64,000 bases of DNA from Pseudomonas sp. SST3 (lineage in GTDB: Bacteria > Pseudomonadota > Gammaproteobacteria > Pseudomonadales > Pseudomonadaceae), in assembly GCF_003325755.1 (NCBI RefSeq), contig NZ_QORI02000004.1, positions 62,001-126,000 of the forward strand. Direction: 5' to 3'. The notes below the pieces were generated by a model. It was not told the DNA's origin, made no database searches, and saw only the letters and a list, made by a program, of their open reading frames with translations. A program made the translations under genes and the position numbers. Below, piece after piece: positions 28,896 to 40,829 of this stretch; within the stretch, counting starts at the first letter, position 1, and each line of letters starts with the position of its first letter.

Positions 28896-30152
28896 TCACG
28901 AACCCTGGCGCCCCGGAGGCGTCAGGTAGGCGGCGGTGGCGCCGCGGCTGGCTTCACTGGCCTTGATTTCCATGCGGGCAACGCTGCGTAGGTGCACCTG
29001 ATCCGGGCCATCGGCGAAGCGCAGGGCGCGGCCGCCGGTCCACATGTCGGCCAGCGGCGTGTCCGGCGTCAGGCCCATGGCGCCGTACACCTGCATGGCC
29101 CGGTCAGCGACATTCGTCAGCATACGAGGCACCAGCACCTTGATCATGGAAATTTCCTTGCGCGCAGCCTTGGCGCCAACCTCGTCGATCATCCAGGCGG
29201 TTTTCAGCACTAGCAGCCGCGCCTGCTCGATCTCGATTCGCGACTCGGCAATCCAGTCGCCGACATTCGAATACTGCTGAAGGTACTTGCCGAACGCCTT
29301 GCGCTCCTGACAGCGCTCGACCATCAGTTCCAGCGCAAGCTCAGCCATGCCGATCGAGCGCATGCAGTGGTGGATGCGACCCGGCCCGAGGCGCGCCTGA
29401 GCCATTTTGAAACCGTCGCCTTCCTTACCCAACAGATTGCTCGCCGGCACCCGCACATTGCGCAGCACCAGCTCACTGTGCCCTTCCGGGGCCAGGTGAT
29501 TCATCACGGGGATATTGCGCACCAGCTCGACGCCAGGGGTATCGAACGGCACCAGGATCATGCTCTGCTGCTGGTGGGTATCGGCGTTCGGGTCGGTCTT
29601 ACCCATGACAATCAGCAGCTTGCAGTTGGGGTGCGAGGCATTGGTGATGAACCACTTGCGCCCGTTGATCACGTATTCATCGTCGTCGCGGCGGATCAGC
29701 GTCTGGATGTTGGTGGCATCGGAGGACGGCACATCCGGCTCGGTCATGGCGAAGGCCGAGCGAATATCGCCTCGCAGCAGCGGGTTCAGCCAGCGCTCGC
29801 GTTGCGAGGGCGTGGCGAACATGTGCAACAGCTCCATGTTGCCGGTGTCCGGCGCGTTGCAGTTGAATACCTCAGAGGCCCAGTGCACACGCCCCATGAT
29901 CTCCGCCAGCGGCGCATATTCCAGGTTGCTCAGGCCCATGCCCGGCTCGTCTACTCCGAGCGATGGCAGGAACAGATTCCACAGCCCCTCCGAACGCGCC
30001 AACGCCTTCAGATCCTCCATGAATGACACCGGGTAAGCGCCCGCGGCGACGTCGTCATGCCAGGCGCCGATACGCGGCACGATGTAATCATCCATGAAGG
30101 TGCGCAACTGCTGGCGCAGCGCTTCGACGCGCGGACTGTAGGCAAAATGCAT
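28896..30152 (-). CDS. acyl-CoA dehydrogenase family protein
   Basis: This 418-residue flavoprotein has the three-part acyl-CoA dehydrogenase fold: an N-terminal helical domain, a middle beta domain with SAFAMTEPDVPSSDATNI (FAD/substrate-binding signature) at about 133-150 and INGRKWFITNA, and a C-terminal helical domain with RALRFADGPDQVH near the end. The full length resembles the ACAD10/11-like and FadE-type enzymes of pseudomonads, probably acting on medium or branched acyl-CoA. It stands alone; the substrate cannot be told from sequence. It marks the end of the denitrification block. Confidence 0.93.
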   Translation of the reverse strand: MHFAYSPRVEALRQQLRTFMDDYIVPRIGAWHDDVAAGAYPVSFMEDLKALARSEGLWNLFLPSLGVDEPGMGLSNLEYAPLAEIMGRVHWASEVFNCNAPDTGNMELLHMFATPSQRERWLNPLLRGDIRSAFAMTEPDVPSSDATNIQTLIRRDDDEYVINGRKWFITNASHPNCKLLIVMGKTDPNADTHQQQSMILVPFDTPGVELVRNIPVMNHLAPEGHSELVLRNVRVPASNLLGKEGDGFKMAQARLGPGRIHHCMRSIGMAELALELMVERCQERKAFGKYLQQYSNVGDWIAESRIEIEQARLLVLKTAWMIDEVGAKAARKEISMIKVLVPRMLTNVADRAMQVYGAMGLTPDTPLADMWTGGRALRFADGPDQVHLRSVARMEIKASEASRGATAAYLTPPGRQGS

Positions 30153-30328
30153 CGGTTACCTCGGCAAAATGGCTGACTGATGCACTCACCATAGGCCTGG
30201 ATTAACGCAAAACAAACGAGCCTAAGGCGGCTGAATCAGCCGCCAATCAGCTCCCCTGCTATAGCGCCCGGCATTGACCAACGTCATCGTCAGCCGCACT
30301 CGAATGCAGTAACGACCGCCGGAACGCA

Positions 30329-30769
30329 TTACCAGTGCAGGTAGAACATTCCCTTGGCCAGTAACACGATGCCGATCATCTGAGCGAAAATCGCCCAGTA
30401 GATACGTCGATAGCGCGCCGGCGTCATGCGCCCGCTGCGCAGCAACATGGCGACCATGCCGAAGGTGAAGAACACCCCGATTGCGAGCAGAATCTTCAGC
30501 GCCAGCAGCGTCGCGAAACTGCTGGCGAACGGGTCGGCCAATGCCTGGCGGTGATACCAGGCCAGGCCTATGCCGGCCCCGTAGACGAACAGCACCACCC
30601 AGTGCAGCACCACACGCAGGCGGGCACCTACTGCCTTGTCGACCCGCTGCATCAACGCCGGCTCGATTTGTTGACGCACCCGACTGAGCACCATCACTTC
30701 GACGAACAACGTGCCGATGAAGAAGATGGCCGCCAGCAAATGGATGACGTGCAGCAGGGAATAACTCAT
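30329..30769 (-). CDS. conserved four-helix membrane protein (CopD-like)
   Basis: The 146-residue protein has four predicted transmembrane helices, with histidines in the first (LLHVIHLLAA) and second (VVLHWVVLF), an arrangement seen in small CopD/cytochrome-b-like membrane proteins that may bind heme. AAGGAGT lies just before the ATG at 30769. No specific function can be assigned. It stands between the acyl-CoA dehydrogenase and a glycine-zipper protein, with no sign of an operon. Confidence 0.75.
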   Translation of the reverse strand: MSYSLLHVIHLLAAIFFIGTLFVEVMVLSRVRQQIEPALMQRVDKAVGARLRVVLHWVVLFVYGAGIGLAWYHRQALADPFASSFATLLALKILLAIGVFFTFGMVAMLLRSGRMTPARYRRIYWAIFAQMIGIVLLAKGMFYLHW

Positions 30770-30824
30770 CTCGACTCCTTCGGGGCAGCATGTACCAACT
30801 ACAACACGGCTGAACAGCAGACAC

Positions 30825-31178
30825 TCAATGACTCAGCGCAGTCAACTTGGCACCATCACGCTCAACCTCTTGCCCGACAACGAACCCGTTGTCCGAGCTT
30901 CGCACCCGCGACCGACTGCCATCTTCGGCTTCGATTACGTAGCGCGTCTGCTCGAGCCCGGCCGCCTCCTGTACGCCTTGTCCGGCGAAATAGCCCAGGC
31001 CGCCGCCGATCAGCGCCCCGATCGGCCCACCGGCCGCAGCGCCGAGCATGAACCCGCTCAACCCGCCGAACCCGCCTCCAACTATCCGATCCTGACCAGC
31101 CTCCACTACCTCATCGGCGCCTGCCAATGTGCTTGTCAGCAGTATTGCGCCTGCAACCAAAGCGACTAGATTCTTCAT
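30825..31178 (-). CDS. glycine-zipper envelope protein
   Basis: The 117-residue product has an N-terminal signal peptide (about residues 1-21, ending LAGA), a glycine-zipper region (about 33-66, repeated GxxxG with GGGFGGLSGFMLGAAAGG), and a short C-terminal domain resembling the SlyB/OsmB-type outer membrane proteins. There is no lipobox cysteine after the signal, so it is probably not a lipoprotein. Likely an envelope-stress or membrane-stability protein. A possible stress promoter lies just upstream. Confidence 0.8.
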   Translation of the reverse strand: MKNLVALVAGAILLTSTLAGADEVVEAGQDRIVGGGFGGLSGFMLGAAAGGPIGALIGGGLGYFAGQGVQEAAGLEQTRYVIEAEDGSRSRVRSSDNGFVVGQEVERDGAKLTALSH

Positions 31179-31211
31179 GTGATGCCCCTCGAAGGATTGA
31201 TGTTTGTGCTT

Positions 31212-31223
31212 TGACTATAGTCA
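31212..31223 (-). promoter_or_regulatory. possible promoter/operator palindrome upstream of the glycine-zipper gene
   Basis: TGACTATAGTCA is a perfect 12-base palindrome 34 bases upstream of the glycine-zipper start. On the minus strand it contains CTATAGT, close to an RpoS-type -10 element (CTATACT). It lies in a divergent gap, so it could act on either neighbour. Confidence 0.35.
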
Positions 31224-31381
31224 CGAAGCGTGCCGGTTTTTAATGCTTTATTATCAATAGCTTAATGTAGTTTAGGTGTTTTTTACCACAAACAAGCGGG
31301 GTAACAAGGACCACACTAATGGTTTTTAAAACCATGATTGATCTCAACGAATTTATCGTCCAACCGTACGGAGCCTGCCGA

Positions 31382-31783
31382 GTGATCCAGTGCAAACGCG
31401 CCTATGAACCCTGCGAAGCCGGTGATGGCTATCGCGTGCTGGTCGATCGCCTTTGGCCACGAAACATTCGCAAGGAAGCACTGTTACTGAATGAGTGGCT
31501 GAAAAGCGTGGCGCCTTCAACCGAGCTGCGTCGAACCTTCAAAACTGGCGAGCTGGGTTTCGAAGCTTTTCGTGACAGGTATCGCCGGGAGCTGGCCGGC
31601 CATCCCGAGCACTGGTGGCCGCTGCTGGAGATTGCCGGCCGGGGCCCGCTTACACTGATCTATGGGGCTCGTGATGAGCAGCAAAACAACGCACGGGTAC
31701 TGGCCGAATGGCTCGAGGAAGAGCTGGAGCGACGAGGTGTGCCGAGCTCGCCAACCTGCTATGCCGGCGAGCGAATGGCGTGA
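31382..31783 (+). CDS. YeaO-like DUF488 family protein
   Basis: This 133-residue protein is a DUF488/YeaO relative, with the family segments IQCKRAYEP, DGYRVLVDRLWPRNI and LTLIYGARDEQQNNA. The GTG at 31382 is chosen because GGAG lies eight bases upstream and because YeaO proteins start at this point (M-x-IQCKR); an ATG at 31319 or 31334 would add about 20 unrelated residues. The family's function is not established. It stands alone between divergent and downstream genes. Confidence 0.82.
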   Translation: MIQCKRAYEPCEAGDGYRVLVDRLWPRNIRKEALLLNEWLKSVAPSTELRRTFKTGELGFEAFRDRYRRELAGHPEHWWPLLEIAGRGPLTLIYGARDEQQNNARVLAEWLEEELERRGVPSSPTCYAGERMA

Positions 31784-31999
31784 GGCTTCAGGAGTAGCGA
31801 ATGAGGCGCAGCGCGGCGCGGGTACGTCGGCTCCGCCCTGTTTCATCGCAATGCCACGCTGCATTCACTCACACTGCTGTTCAAGCGAACCTGAGCGCCG
31901 CCAGCGAGCGACACGCGACTGCCTGCCAACGACTCGCATCGACGCCGGACGCCGCGCCTATGGTTCAATGCATCAACAAAATTGCGCCAGGGGCCCCGA

Positions 32000-33892
32000 A
32001 TGCAGGTCGAGCTGCTCGAAATACGCGACCACCTGAGTCGCTTCCCCCCCTTCGACGGGCTGCCAGACGACACCCTCGACGAGATCGCCCGGCAGGTCGA
32101 GGTCGGCTATTTCAAGGCCGGTAGCGATATCCTCCGCTACGGCGAACCGATCGAGGAACTGCACTACATCCGCAGCGGCGCGGTGGAAATCTACCGGCGC
32201 AACGGCGAACTGTATAACCGCCTTTCCGAGGGCGAGGTGTTTGGCCAGTTCGGCCTGCTGCGCGGACACAAGGTGCGCCTGCCGGCGCGGGCGATCGAAG
32301 ACAGCCTGATCTATTTCATTCCCGGCCAATTGTTCGAGCAGCTATGCGAGGCCAATGACGCCTTCGCCGACTTCGTCGAGGCCGAGGGCCAGTCGCGCTT
32401 GAAGGTGGAGGAACCCCAGGGCAAGGCCAGCGAGCTGATGAAGATCAAGGTGCGCAAGCTGGTCACCCGACGCACCGTAAGCGTGCCGCTTGGCACCAGC
32501 GTGCAGGAGGCGGCACAGGTGATGACCGAACATGGCGTCTCTTCGCTGGTGATCTTCGGCCCGCCGGCGAGCGACCCCGAGCCGCCCAGGAGCCAGGTCA
32601 TGATCGGCATCACCACCGATCGCGACCTGCGCATCCGAGTCTTGGCCGAAGGCTTGCCGCTGGATACGCCGGTCGACACGGTGATGTCGCCCAACCCGAT
32701 CACCATTCAGGCCGACGACTCGGTATTCGAAGCGATGCTGTGCATGCTGCGCAACAACATCCATCACCTGCCGGTGATGCATCGCCAGCGCCCGGTCGGG
32801 GTGATCAACCTGTCGGACATCATCAAGTACGAATCGCAAAGCAGCCTGTACCTGGTCAACAGCATCTTCAACAAGCAATCGGTGGCGGAGCTGCAGGCGT
32901 TGCTGCCGGACTTGCGCGCCACCTTCCTGCGCATGGTCAACGAGGAAGCCACCGCACACATGATCGGCAGCGCCATGTCGGGGATCGGTCGCAGCCTGAC
33001 GCATCGCCTGCTGGAGCTGGCCGAGCAGCGGCTGGGGCCGCCCCCGGTTCCCTACTGCTACATGGTTCTGGGATCGATGGCGCGCGACGAACAGCTGATC
33101 GTCACCGACCAGGACAACGCCCTGGTGCTCGACAACCGCTTCGATCCGCGAATCCACGACGAATACTTCCTTCAGCTGGCGAGCTTCGTCAGCGACGGCC
33201 TGGCGGCTTGTGGCTATAGCTACTGCAAAGGCGGGATCATGGCCAGCAACCCGAAATGGCGCCAGCCGTTGCGGGTCTGGAGAAGCTATTTCACCCAATG
33301 GATCGAGAAACCCAACCCGGAAACCCTGCTCAACAGCAACATCTTCTTCGACCTCGACAGCGTCTATGGCGAGGCCGGGCTGGTGGAAAACCTCAAGGAC
33401 CTGATCGCGCAGAAAGCCAGCGGCAACCCGCTGTTTCTCGCCTACCTGGCGCGCAACGCGCTCAACCGCACGCCGCCGCTGGGCTTCTTCCGCACCTTCG
33501 TGATGGAGAAGGATGGCCAGCAGAACAACATCATCAACCTCAAGGGCCGCGGCACCGCGCCACTGACCGACCTGATCCGGGTGCACGCGCTGGCTGTCGG
33601 CTCCAAGGCCCAGAACTCGTTGGAACGCCTGGATGCCATCGCCGCCACCAAGTTACTGACCGAAGACGCCATCACCCAGCTGCGCAATGCCCTGGAGTTC
33701 CTCTCGATCGTGCGCATCCGCCATCAGGCCATGGACCTGCTAGAAGGACGCGAACCGGACAACTACATAGAACCGGAAAAGATCTCCGCCAACGAGCGAC
33801 ACAACCTCAAGTCGGCCTTCCAGGTGTTGAGCAATGCGCAGCAGTTCCTGCGTTTCCGCTACCCTGGCCAACTTCCAAGCCGACCGCTATGA
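32000..33892 (+). CDS. cyclic-nucleotide-binding/CBS/DUF294 putative nucleotidyltransferase
   Basis: The 630-residue protein has a cyclic-nucleotide-binding domain (about residues 10-125), two CBS domains (about 155-285), a DUF294 nucleotidyltransferase domain with GSMARDEQLIVTDQDNALV around 350-370, and a DUF294 C-terminal substrate-binding domain (about 490-615). The nucleotidyltransferase motif (GS-x9-DxD) looks intact. Such proteins are thought to sense nucleotides and modify a partner, but no reaction is known. ATG at 32000 follows an AGGGG. The end overlaps the exonuclease gene by four bases (ATGA). Confidence 0.9.
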   Translation: MQVELLEIRDHLSRFPPFDGLPDDTLDEIARQVEVGYFKAGSDILRYGEPIEELHYIRSGAVEIYRRNGELYNRLSEGEVFGQFGLLRGHKVRLPARAIEDSLIYFIPGQLFEQLCEANDAFADFVEAEGQSRLKVEEPQGKASELMKIKVRKLVTRRTVSVPLGTSVQEAAQVMTEHGVSSLVIFGPPASDPEPPRSQVMIGITTDRDLRIRVLAEGLPLDTPVDTVMSPNPITIQADDSVFEAMLCMLRNNIHHLPVMHRQRPVGVINLSDIIKYESQSSLYLVNSIFNKQSVAELQALLPDLRATFLRMVNEEATAHMIGSAMSGIGRSLTHRLLELAEQRLGPPPVPYCYMVLGSMARDEQLIVTDQDNALVLDNRFDPRIHDEYFLQLASFVSDGLAACGYSYCKGGIMASNPKWRQPLRVWRSYFTQWIEKPNPETLLNSNIFFDLDSVYGEAGLVENLKDLIAQKASGNPLFLAYLARNALNRTPPLGFFRTFVMEKDGQQNNIINLKGRGTAPLTDLIRVHALAVGSKAQNSLERLDAIAATKLLTEDAITQLRNALEFLSIVRIRHQAMDLLEGREPDNYIEPEKISANERHNLKSAFQVLSNAQQFLRFRYPGQLPSRPL

Positions 33893-34611
33893 GGCGTAGC
33901 GGACCCTCGCCCTGCCCCGACTGGCCAGCGCTATTCGCCGAGCTGGCGCAGACGGCCCGCGACCCTCGCCTGGCGCGCTTCTACCAGGCTGGCACCGTAA
34001 GCGCCGACACGCCGCTGGAGCAGGCGCCCTTGCTGGCACTGGACGTCGAGACGACCGGCCTGGACAGCCATCGCGACTCGATCGTCAGCCTTGGCCTCGT
34101 GCCCTTCGACCTACGCCGCATCCGCTGCCGTGAGGCCAGTTACTGGGTCGTCAAACCGGTATGCGAACTGAGCAGCGAGTCGGTCACCTTCCATCACATC
34201 ACCCACTCGGATGTGAGCGAGGCGCCAAGACTGGCGACCGTACTCGACGAACTGCTCACCACCATGGCCGGCAAGATCGTGGTGGTGCATTACCGCAACA
34301 TCGAACGGGGTTTTCTCGACCAGGCGGTGCGCCACCTGCTCGGTGAAGGGCTGCAATTCCCGGTGATCGACACCATGCAGCTGGAAGCTCGCATGCATCC
34401 ACGCCGGCGTCGATCGGACTGGCTGCGCCAGCTATTCGGCAAGCAGCCGCCGGTATCGATACGCCTGGCCGACAGCCGTCTGCGCTATGGTTTGCCACTT
34501 TACCAAGCCCACCATGCCCTGACCGACGCCCTGGCTACCGCCGAGCTGCTGCAGGCGCAGGCGGCCAGGCACTATCCGCCGACGACAACGGTTGGCGATC
34601 TCTGGAACTGA
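33889..34611 (+). CDS. DnaQ-like 3'-5' exonuclease
   Basis: This 240-residue protein is a DEDDh exonuclease of the DNA polymerase III epsilon type: exo I LALDVETTGLD, exo II around HYRNIERGFLD, and exo III HHALTDALAT with the catalytic histidine and aspartate. It is four-base coupled to the CNMP-CBS-DUF294 gene, a pairing that suggests joint function. It is not the replicative epsilon subunit, which lacks this partner. The substrate (DNA, RNA or a nucleotide) is unknown. Confidence 0.9.
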   Translation: MRRSGPSPCPDWPALFAELAQTARDPRLARFYQAGTVSADTPLEQAPLLALDVETTGLDSHRDSIVSLGLVPFDLRRIRCREASYWVVKPVCELSSESVTFHHITHSDVSEAPRLATVLDELLTTMAGKIVVVHYRNIERGFLDQAVRHLLGEGLQFPVIDTMQLEARMHPRRRRSDWLRQLFGKQPPVSIRLADSRLRYGLPLYQAHHALTDALATAELLQAQAARHYPPTTTVGDLWN

Positions 34612-34642
34612 AAAGGCGCGACCGTTAACGGTCGCGCCTTTC
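34611..34642. terminator. bidirectional terminator between exonuclease and BCCT genes
   Basis: A perfect 24-base palindrome with centre CGTTAACG and flanks GGCGCGAC/GTCGCGCC (34615-34638) is bordered by AAAA on one side and TTTC on the other, so it can serve both converging genes. Confidence 0.85.
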
Positions 34643-34708
34643 GATATCACGCTTGCTGGGTAAGAACGATCGTAACTCGGCCTGCGCCGCAGAAACGCCT
34701 AAGCCAAG

Positions 34709-36349
34709 CTAGCGTGGCTCGCTCATCAAGCCCTTGACGATGGACACGCAGCCCACCAGCAGCACGATGGTGAACGGCAGGCCGGTAGACACCGCCATGG
34801 CCTGCAGCGCGACCAGGCCACCGCCGAGCAGCAAGGCGACGGCCACGACACCCTCGAGGATCGCCCAGAAGGCTCGCTGCGGCACCGGTGCATTGACCTT
34901 GCCGCCAGCGGTGATGGTATCGATGACCAGGGAGCCGGAATCCGACGAGGTGACGAAGAACACCACCACCAGCACGATGCCGATGAAGGAGCTGATCTGG
35001 GTCAGCGGCAACTCGCCGAGCATGGCGAACAGTTTCAATTCCAGCGCCGCATCCTGCACCCCGGCGAAGCCATCGGTGACGACCTGACCCAGGGCCGTGC
35101 CACCGAACGCGGTCATCCACAGCACCGAGACCAGCGATGGCACCAGCAATACGGAGATCAGGAATTCGCGCACGGTGCGGCCGCGGCTGACCCGGGCGAT
35201 AAACATGCCGACGAACGGTGACCAGCTGATCCACCAGGCCCAGTAGAAGGCAGTCCAGCCCTGGCTGAAGTTGGCATCGGCGCGACCGATCGGATTGGAC
35301 AGCGCCGGCAGGTGCGTCAGGTAGCTGCCAAGGTTACTGAAGAATCCCGTGAAGATCGCCAGCGTAGGCCCCGCGATGATGATGAACAACAGCAACAGCA
35401 GGGCCAGCACCATGTTGATTTCCGACAGGCGCTTGACCCCCTTGTCCAATCCGGCCAGTACCGACATCAGGGCGATCAGCGTGATGCCGGTAACCAGCAG
35501 CACCTTGCTGGTGTCGGTGTCAGGAATATCGAACAGGAACTTGAGGCCAGCCGCCGCCTGCTGGGCGCCCAGCCCCAGCGAAGTGGCCAGACCGAACAGG
35601 GTGGCGAATACCGCCAGGATATCGATCACATGGCCCGGCCAGCCCCACACCCGCTCACCGAGCAGCGGGTAGAAGATCGAGCGAATGCTCAGCGGCAAGC
35701 CCTTGTTGAAGGAGAACAGCGCCAGCGCCAGCGCCACGATGGCGTAGATCGCCCAAGGGTGCAGGCCCCAATGGAAGATGGTGGCGGCCATACTCAGACT
35801 GGCCGCCGCCTGGGCATCGCCGGCTGCGGCGCCCAGGGGGGCCCAGTCGGTACGCACACCGTTCTCTACAGTGGTGCCGCCCATCGCAGTGGAGAAATGC
35901 GACATGGGTTCAGCCACGCCATAGAACATCAGGCCAATGCCCATGCCGGCCGCGAACAGCATGGAAAACCAGCCCGTGTAGGAATAATCCGGAGTCGCCT
36001 CCCTTCCGCCCAGGCGCACCTTGCCCAGGGGAGAAAGAATCAGCCCCAGGCACAGCAGGACGAAAATGTTCGCCGAACCGAGGAAGAACCAGGCCAGGTT
36101 GCCGGTCAGCCAGTCGCGCACGGCGGTGAACAGCGGTTCGACCTCGCTTCGCAGGGCCAGTGTGAGGATCACGAACAGGACGATGGTCAGCGCGGAAATG
36201 CTGAACACCTTGCTGTGGATATCCAGGAACCTGCTCTTGATGTTGTCCTGACCGATGACGTAGTCCGTGTCGATCAGATTGGCCGCTCCGGTCGGCGCGG
36301 GGATACTCTCCACGGACGCTGCCGTGTCTTGTCCGGGATTAGTTGCCAT
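34709..36349 (-). CDS. BCCT-family betaine/choline/carnitine transporter
   Basis: The 546-residue protein has twelve predicted transmembrane helices and the BCCT hallmark sequence GMGIGLMFYGVAEPM together with a tryptophan-rich WTAFYWAWWISWSPFVGMFIAR. BCCT carriers import betaine, choline or related compounds, coupled to Na+ or H+, for osmoprotection or catabolism. The N terminus is about 50 residues of soluble sequence; there is no long regulatory C-terminal tail as in BetP. The substrate is not clear. An A-rich AAGAATAAGGAG leader precedes the ATG, a possible Crc/Hfq site. Confidence 0.93.
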   Translation of the reverse strand: MATNPGQDTAASVESIPAPTGAANLIDTDYVIGQDNIKSRFLDIHSKVFSISALTIVLFVILTLALRSEVEPLFTAVRDWLTGNLAWFFLGSANIFVLLCLGLILSPLGKVRLGGREATPDYSYTGWFSMLFAAGMGIGLMFYGVAEPMSHFSTAMGGTTVENGVRTDWAPLGAAAGDAQAAASLSMAATIFHWGLHPWAIYAIVALALALFSFNKGLPLSIRSIFYPLLGERVWGWPGHVIDILAVFATLFGLATSLGLGAQQAAAGLKFLFDIPDTDTSKVLLVTGITLIALMSVLAGLDKGVKRLSEINMVLALLLLLFIIIAGPTLAIFTGFFSNLGSYLTHLPALSNPIGRADANFSQGWTAFYWAWWISWSPFVGMFIARVSRGRTVREFLISVLLVPSLVSVLWMTAFGGTALGQVVTDGFAGVQDAALELKLFAMLGELPLTQISSFIGIVLVVVFFVTSSDSGSLVIDTITAGGKVNAPVPQRAFWAILEGVVAVALLLGGGLVALQAMAVSTGLPFTIVLLVGCVSIVKGLMSEPR

Positions 36350-36361
36350 CTGCCGTTCTCC

Positions 36362-36369
36362 TTATTCTT
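36362..36369 (-). promoter_or_regulatory. A-rich AAnAAnAA (Crc/Hfq-like) motif, BCCT transporter leader
   Basis: On the minus strand this reads AAGAATAA, directly abutting GGAG and 13 bases before the BCCT start; it matches the AAnAAnAA motif bound by Hfq/Crc. Confidence 0.45.
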
Positions 36370-36761
36370 GGTTGGCACGTCAACACACACGTACAAAGGA
36401 CTCTGCTCGATAATGCTAACAGCCAGGGTCCGGTGCGTAACGACCAAGACCGGCATCGACGATCCCAGAACCGTCATATCCGAGGACGGGGCTTGCCGTC
36501 TCCCTAGCAGGTGATGTATCGGCGTGCTCGTGCCGTGACGGGTACAGACGCTGGGTGGCAACAACTCGGCGCTATCGGTCGGCGGGTGGCGAAGCGGCCT
36601 TTGCCGCTAAGACCATCGTGGCGGACGCAGCGTCAACAATGCCGCTCGCGACGAACAGCAGCACAAGGCAAGTGCGGGAGAATGGCTGGCAGGAAGGAAC
36701 TGAAGCGGCGCGGCGCGCCAAGCTCGCCAGCTGTGGGCTGGCGAGCGGTGTACTGAACACT
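36370..36761. other. non-coding gap with a hairpin
   Basis: No gene is credible between the BCCT start and the TRAP protein stop. The only feature is a stem-loop at 36722-36746 (GCTCGCCAGC/GCTGGCGAGC, five-base loop) just past the TRAP gene on the minus strand. It has no T-run, so it is a weak terminator candidate. Confidence 0.45.
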
Positions 36762-38115
<1,354 letters not shown>

Positions 38116-39054
38116 ATGAACCAACACTCACCACAACCTACCCTGATCGACTGTCTGATTGTTGGTGGCGGTCCGGGCGGACTGACCGCTGCCCTCTACC
38201 TGGCCCGCTTTCGCCGCAGCTGCCTGGTGATAGACGCCGGCTCCAGCCGAGCCTCGTGGATTCCACGCTCCCGCAATTATCCGGGCTTCCCCCCGGGGAT
38301 CAACGGCAACGATCTGCTGGTACGCCTGCGCGAGCAGGCCAGCGGCTACGGCGCCAGAATCGAACACGGCCGGGTCGAAAACATCGAGCCGCATGCGGAC
38401 GGGTTCAGCGTCAGCTACGGCGATCGAACCTGCGTCACCCGGCGAATCATCCTCGCCACCGGCATCGAGGACACACTGCCGGATATGCCGGAGGTCGAGC
38501 AGGCGATCGCTGAAGGCAAGGTGCGGTTGTGTGCTATCTGCGACGGCTATGAGGTCGATGGCGACAACGTCGCGGTCTATGGCGAGGCGGAAAACGCCAT
38601 CAGCCACGCGGTGTTCCTGCGCACCTTCAGCGACCGCGTCACGGTGGTGGTACACGGTGAGCAAGATGCCTGCGATCAAGCCATCGCATTGGCCGAACAC
38701 TACGATATCCGCCTGATCAGCGACCGCGTCGAAGCGCTGCGCCCCTGCGAAACGGGTATCGAGCTGATCACCCACAGCGGCGACAGCCATCACTTCGATA
38801 TCATCTACCCCAGCCTTGGCGCGCGCTTTCGCTCGGAACTGGCTCTGCAGCTGGGCGCGGAATGCGATGAATGCGGCGGTGTACGGGTCGACGATCATCT
38901 GCAGACATCGGTGCGCGGACTTTATGCCATCGGCGACGTGACTCTGGGGCTGAAACAGATCAGCGTTGCCATCGGTCAGGCCGCACAGGCAGCCACCAGC
39001 GTACACAACAGCCTGGAAGCCAACCCATGGGGCGGCTCGGCGGCGACTCGCTGA
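38116..39054 (+). CDS. thioredoxin-reductase-like FAD oxidoreductase
   Basis: The 312-residue flavoprotein resembles thioredoxin reductase: FAD-binding GGGPGG at 17-22, a redox-active pair CAIC at 139-142, and the C-terminal FAD motif GLYAIGDVTLG. The second Rossmann motif, normally GGGDxA in NADPH-dependent enzymes, reads YGEAENA here, so pyridine-nucleotide binding may be weak or altered, as in ferredoxin- or flavin-linked relatives. The ATG at 38116 was picked by family N terminus; no good ribosome binding site is seen. Its partner is unknown. Confidence 0.85.
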   Translation: MNQHSPQPTLIDCLIVGGGPGGLTAALYLARFRRSCLVIDAGSSRASWIPRSRNYPGFPPGINGNDLLVRLREQASGYGARIEHGRVENIEPHADGFSVSYGDRTCVTRRIILATGIEDTLPDMPEVEQAIAEGKVRLCAICDGYEVDGDNVAVYGEAENAISHAVFLRTFSDRVTVVVHGEQDACDQAIALAEHYDIRLISDRVEALRPCETGIELITHSGDSHHFDIIYPSLGARFRSELALQLGAECDECGGVRVDDHLQTSVRGLYAIGDVTLGLKQISVAIGQAAQAATSVHNSLEANPWGGSAATR

Positions 39055-39280
39055 GCGCCGCTCTGCTCGATCACATCCAGCACCTAGGCAAGTCTTTCAA
39101 CACGCACCATGGCGAAGCGCCGCCCGGTGAAAAGCAAGCAGTCCCGGCTCTGCCGAACCTGCTGACCGGTCCCGCCGCGCAAAACGCGGTAAGCGGCATG
39201 ACGAACATTCCATTTAAAGCGTTCAGAAGTTTGCGGCGGTCTAGGATGAATACAAAGCCTATTCACCTGGAGCGCACCGC

Positions 39281-40657
<1,377 letters not shown>

Positions 40658-40829
40658 TAGGTGTCATGCTCGCCGGCTCACGCAAATAGCGGCAATCGGC
40701 ACCCTCACGCTTTATCATCCGCTGCACCTCAGGCGTCGGAGGAAGGAATTCGCGCTACGGGTCTGCTGTCTTCTCCAAATGCCGCTAGAGCACAACATAA
40801 AAATGCCGGATCACCACGCCGAGGAACCG

